This document shows positions 7,238 to 9,861 of a stretch of DNA of 9,861 bases, piece by piece (the stretch's first letter is position 1; every line of letters begins with the position of its first letter). The notes beneath the pieces were generated by a model. That model searched no databases. It had not been told where the DNA came from and saw nothing but the letters and a program-made list of their open reading frames with translations. A program made the translations under genes and the position numbers. The stretch comes from Lysobacterales bacterium (GTDB lineage Bacteria; Pseudomonadota; Gammaproteobacteria; Xanthomonadales; SZUA-36). The stretch is taken from NCBI GenBank assembly GCA_030637665.1, contig DAOWGA010000186.1, forward strand, positions 1 through 9,861, in the 5' to 3' direction.

Positions 7238-8185
7238 CTACTGATGATCCAGCCAGAATTCAATTCCCTGCGTATTCAGTGTAACGTCATCCTGCAGCAA
7301 TCCCCGGAGCTGGTCCTCGGGCAAGTTAACACCGTGTTCGCGGATGCTGTCCAGCAGCCACTCCATCATGGCGGTCTCTATGCATTCAGTCCGATTCCCG
7401 GCGCTGCCATACGCTTGCGCAAACTGCACGAAACGTTCGACAGCAGCCTTCATCTTCACGGCAAGCTGGTCTGCATCCTGGACCCGCCCAAAGTGCGTCA
7501 GGTACATGTTCCGTGGCGATTTCTCCATCATTCGGTCAATAGAAGCGATCAGAGCGGGAGGGTCAAATTGAATGGGGGTCGTGGTGGGAAAAATGAAGTG
7601 CCCATTTTCGCTGTCCAGGTCCCGGTATGAAATACCAAACGTGTCACCGCTGAACCAGCCACTGGTCGTTTCATCCCAAATGCAAAAGTGGTGCCTGGCA
7701 TGGCCCGGGGTGTCAATGAACAGCAGGGGCCGCTCACCAACCGAAAGACAGTCGCCGTCATCCATAATGATGACCCGCTCTTGCGGAACCGGTATGAGCG
7801 TACCGTGCATGGCATCGAATTGTTCATCGCCATAAACTGCACGGGCGCTGGCCTCGAGCCGCGAGGGATCGACCAGGTGACGGGCAGCGCGGGGGTGCGC
7901 TACCAGCCTGGCATTGGGTACGCGTTGCATCAACTCACCGGCGCCACCAGCATGGTCCAGGTGCACATGCGTAACGATGACATGGCTGACCTCGTCGACG
8001 CTTCTGCCCCTGCTCTCGAGCACGTGGATAATCCGGTCAGCACTGGCATTGTTGCCGACTTCGATCAGCGCCACGGCATTATCCGTCTCCAATAAATAGC
8101 AAGCCGCCATCAGTGGACGAACCATGCCACTGTCCAGAGCGACGATGCCGCCTTCATACTCGTATGCCGTTATGCAATCCGCCAT
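7238..8185 (-). CDS. Metallo-beta-lactamase-fold metallohydrolase
   Basis: Read from the ATG at 8185 the protein has 315 aa. It has a full binuclear metal site: HVHLDH (H73, H75, D77, H78), H162 in DTPGHARHH, D181 in FSGDTFG and H231 in YLTHFG. The N-terminal part (about 10-235) is the MBL fold. The last 80 residues are a helical extension (KMKAAVERFVQF and onward) of unclear role, perhaps a lid or dimer contact. The family includes glyoxalase II-like thioesterases, lactonases and other hydrolases, so the substrate cannot be named. Start choice: AGGGGA (complement of 8192-8197) stands six bases before this ATG. The upstream in-frame ATG at 8227 lacks such a site and would add 14 unconserved-looking residues. 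No signal peptide is seen, so it is likely cytoplasmic. It is divergent from the HAD phosphatase gene and convergent with the efflux operon. Confidence 0.9.
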   Translation of the reverse strand: MADCITAYEYEGGIVALDSGMVRPLMAACYLLETDNAVALIEVGNNASADRIIHVLESRGRSVDEVSHVIVTHVHLDHAGGAGELMQRVPNARLVAHPRAARHLVDPSRLEASARAVYGDEQFDAMHGTLIPVPQERVIIMDDGDCLSVGERPLLFIDTPGHARHHFCIWDETTSGWFSGDTFGISYRDLDSENGHFIFPTTTPIQFDPPALIASIDRMMEKSPRNMYLTHFGRVQDADQLAVKMKAAVERFVQFAQAYGSAGNRTECIETAMMEWLLDSIREHGVNLPEDQLRGLLQDDVTLNTQGIEFWLDHQ

Positions 8186-8254
8186 GCGCTTTCCCCTGGT
8201 TAAATCTGCTTGAATTTTGCTGTACATTCTTGTCGAGTAAGGCAGGATAAAGCA
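8186..8254. promoter_or_regulatory. Divergent intergenic region between MBL hydrolase and HAD phosphatase genes
   Basis: This 69-bp gap must hold the 5' signals of both genes unless one is read from farther upstream. It contains the two ribosome sites (AGGGGA for the - strand gene at 8192-8197, AGGA for the + strand gene at 8244-8247). The middle is AT-rich, with a TACATT (8223-8228) that could be a + strand -10. No convincing -35 was found on either strand. Confidence 0.35.
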
Positions 8255-8974
8255 ATGACTGAATCACAACCACCTGGCAATCCGCCTATCATCTTCCTGC
8301 TGGATATCGACGGAACTTTGATGCCCACCAGCGATATCGACGACCGCTGTTTCTGGAGAGCGATCGATGATGTGCTGGGCGGCGCGCCGGAGCCGGTTGA
8401 TCTGCGTGGATTCAGGCATGTGACGGATAGCGGAATACTGCAGGAATGGTCGCAACAGGAGCGTGGGAGTCCGCTAAACGCCATCGAAACAGATGCAGTC
8501 AGGGAACGTTTCTTCGAACTGACGCGGCAGGCCGCCGACAGATTCCCATGGCTGTTCCATCCCACTCCCGGCCTGCGGAGCTGGATTCAGGATTACCTGA
8601 ACAACGGCATTGCCTGCATTGGTCTCGCCACCGGAGGCTGGCGCCATACGGCCTGCTTCAAGCTGGGCAGGGCGGGCCTGGACGGCTATCAGCTGCCCCT
8701 CGCCAGTTCCGATGAAGCCGTCTCCCGTACACAGATCATGCAAATTGCGCTGGAACGTACACTGGCCCATTACCAGCTACCGGATACAGGCAGGAAACAA
8801 CTGCGGATCACCTACATAGGGGATGGAATCTGGGACCTGGAAGCCAGCCGCGAACTGGGCTGGGATTTTATTGGAATTGCCGCCAATAAACAGGAATTGA
8901 AACTGAAAGAGGCGGGAGCCCGGCTGGTCGTTGGTGATTTCAATCAGCTCCGCAACCGGCATGGCCGGGCTTAA
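8255..8974 (+). CDS. HAD-superfamily hydrolase (predicted phosphatase)
   Basis: This 239-aa protein has the haloacid-dehalogenase motifs in order: motif I DIDGTL (nucleophile D17, acid/base D19), motif II T126 in LATGGW, a basic residue for motif III (R158 in VSRTQI is likely, K136 is the alternative) and motif IV IGDGIWD (D190, D194). The stretch of about 25-105 between motifs I and II is a helical C1-type cap, which usually sets substrate choice in small-molecule phosphatases. The sequence KLGRAGLDGYQLPLA after motif II resembles phosphoglycolate-phosphatase-like HADs, but the substrate is not identifiable. ATG 8255 follows AGGA at 8244-8247 with 7-base spacing. An in-frame TTG at 8210 would run into the divergent gene's leader and was not chosen. 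It is cytoplasmic, with no signal peptide. The next gene starts 41 bp downstream on the same strand, so cotranscription with tamA is possible. Confidence 0.9.
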   Translation: MTESQPPGNPPIIFLLDIDGTLMPTSDIDDRCFWRAIDDVLGGAPEPVDLRGFRHVTDSGILQEWSQQERGSPLNAIETDAVRERFFELTRQAADRFPWLFHPTPGLRSWIQDYLNNGIACIGLATGGWRHTACFKLGRAGLDGYQLPLASSDEAVSRTQIMQIALERTLAHYQLPDTGRKQLRITYIGDGIWDLEASRELGWDFIGIAANKQELKLKEAGARLVVGDFNQLRNRHGRA

Positions 8975-9015
8975 CATGCGACAATGAACCACCCGTTCGT
9001 TTTCAGATCTTTCGA

Positions 9016-9861
9016 GTGCGCAAATCTCTCTTTATCATTTTACTGACCGTCTTTTTCGGCCTGCTGATTCCAGCAGAGCTTGTGATTGCTGATGAACTGG
9101 ATATTGTTATTCGCGGCATCGAGGAGCCCGCACTCAGCAACGTACGTAAGCTGGTAGAGCCCTTCCGTATCACTGGCAATTCCAGGCTATCCAGGCGGCG
9201 GCGTGAGGAAATGCGAAAGGCGGCTGATCAGAATGCCCGCATGGCTTTACGGCCTTTTGGTTACTTCCACCCTTCGATCAGCAGCCAGCTGAAACAGCGG
9301 GCTGAGCGGTCCTGGTTGCTGGAACTCGAGATCGACCCGGGCCCTCCCGTAGTGATCTCAAAAGTGGTGCTGGAGATACGTGGTCCGGGAGCGGCCCTGC
9401 CTGAACTGCTGCAATGGAAGTCTGCCTGGCCGCTGGTTCAGGGCAAAACCCTGGTCCAGCCAGATTGGGATCAACAGAAGCAGCGTGCGCTGGATATTGC
9501 CGCTGATAACGGCTACCTCCTGGCAGAATTTACCCGTCACAGCATGGAAGTGGACCTGGAGAGGAACGAGGCGGAACTGACCCTGGCCCTGGAAACCGGA
9601 GAACAGGCAGTGATGGGTGTGGTCCGATTCGACCAGGACCTGGTCAAACCACACATTCTGGAGAACCTTCCCCGCTTCAAGGCTGGAGATCCCTACAACG
9701 CATGGATAATGGAGAGATTTCGCATCGACGTCTGGCGGACCGGCTACTTCAGCAATATCGAGATTGTCGAAGAACGCCGGCTGGAAGAATCTCCACCGCG
9801 TGTCAACCTGAATATCACTCTTGAGCCAAGAAAGAAAAATACTTACCAGGGAAGCATCGGA
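9016..9861 (+). CDS. tamA: TamA-like Omp85-family outer-membrane assembly factor, 5' part only
   Basis: The frame is open from the stop at 8935-8937 to the window end and is cut off there. The only good start is GTG 9016, because no in-frame ATG precedes it. The first 282 residues are seen. A signal peptide (RK, then hydrophobic LFIILLTVFFGLL) probably ends after VIA at residue 25, leaving DELDIVIRGIEE. Three POTRA-like segments follow: about 26-100, 108-192 and 195-275. The third has VVRFDQDLVKPHILENLPRF and GDPYNAW, then TGYFSNIEIVEE, typical of TamA/BamA POTRA domains. The C-terminal 16-strand barrel would lie beyond the window. TamA with inner-membrane TamB forms the TAM complex, which helps insert some outer-membrane proteins and move phospholipids between membranes. 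Three POTRA domains fit TamA better than BamA (five). No ATG, a poor ribosome site and the position 41 bp after the HAD gene suggest translation at modest level. tamB, often next, is not in view. Confidence 0.87.
   Translation, partial: MRKSLFIILLTVFFGLLIPAELVIADELDIVIRGIEEPALSNVRKLVEPFRITGNSRLSRRRREEMRKAADQNARMALRPFGYFHPSISSQLKQRAERSWLLELEIDPGPPVVISKVVLEIRGPGAALPELLQWKSAWPLVQGKTLVQPDWDQQKQRALDIAADNGYLLAEFTRHSMEVDLERNEAELTLALETGEQAVMGVVRFDQDLVKPHILENLPRFKAGDPYNAWIMERFRIDVWRTGYFSNIEIVEERRLEESPPRVNLNITLEPRKKNTYQGSIG

Noticed and set aside
8186..8227. ATG at 8227 as start of the MBL hydrolase
   Set aside because: The ATG at 8185 has AGGGGA at good spacing. The longer form would occupy most of the divergent promoter gap.
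8993..9001. CCGTTCGTT, 8 of 9 to the Pseudomonas AlgR box, just before the tamA start
   Set aside because: A single short match with no repeat partner, placed 14 bp before the start codon. Chance is likely, although a LytTR regulator exists in the window.
8984..9046. Mini-ORF of 20 codons (ATG 8984 to TGA) overlapping the tamA start
   Set aside because: No ribosome site and no recognisable sequence. The tamA frame explains the region.

Overview
The window looks like ordinary chromosome from a gammaproteobacterium with moderately high GC. The evidence is the ubiK-comM gene pair, a TamA-type outer-membrane assembly factor and a tripartite-type RND efflux operon, all with proteobacterial sequence features. 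I cannot name a genus. No rRNA, tRNA, CRISPR array, transposase, integrase or phage gene is visible, and nothing in the sequence suggests recent transfer.

Layout on the + strand: (1) the 3' end of ubiK (1-172), a ubiquinone-biosynthesis accessory factor; (2) comM/yifB (294-1826), an AAA+ ATPase that acts in recombination of transforming DNA; (3) an orphan LytTR-type response regulator with a TTG start (1933-2757), preceded by a short AT-rich gap holding a dyad over a -10-like element; (4) a two-gene efflux operon, RND permease (2958-6053) then periplasmic adaptor (6068-7105), preceded by a candidate CRP-type box and -10 element and closed by a strong intrinsic terminator (7180-7216).

The terminator lies between convergent genes. 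A metallo-beta-lactamase-fold hydrolase (7238-8185) is on the - strand. It diverges from a HAD-family phosphatase (8255-8974, +) across a 69-bp gap. The 5' part of a tamA-like gene (9016 to the window end, +) follows the HAD gene by 41 bp and starts with GTG.

Functional reading: the centre of the window is an envelope efflux module (permease and adaptor, no outer-membrane factor of its own), with a transcriptional regulator immediately upstream that may or may not control it. The flanking genes are housekeeping: quinone synthesis, DNA recombination, small-molecule hydrolases and outer-membrane biogenesis. I did not find an evident new biological system. The items most worth a second look are the non-classical proton-relay residues of the pump, the candidate CRP-like class II promoter in front of it, and the palindrome in front of the orphan regulator.
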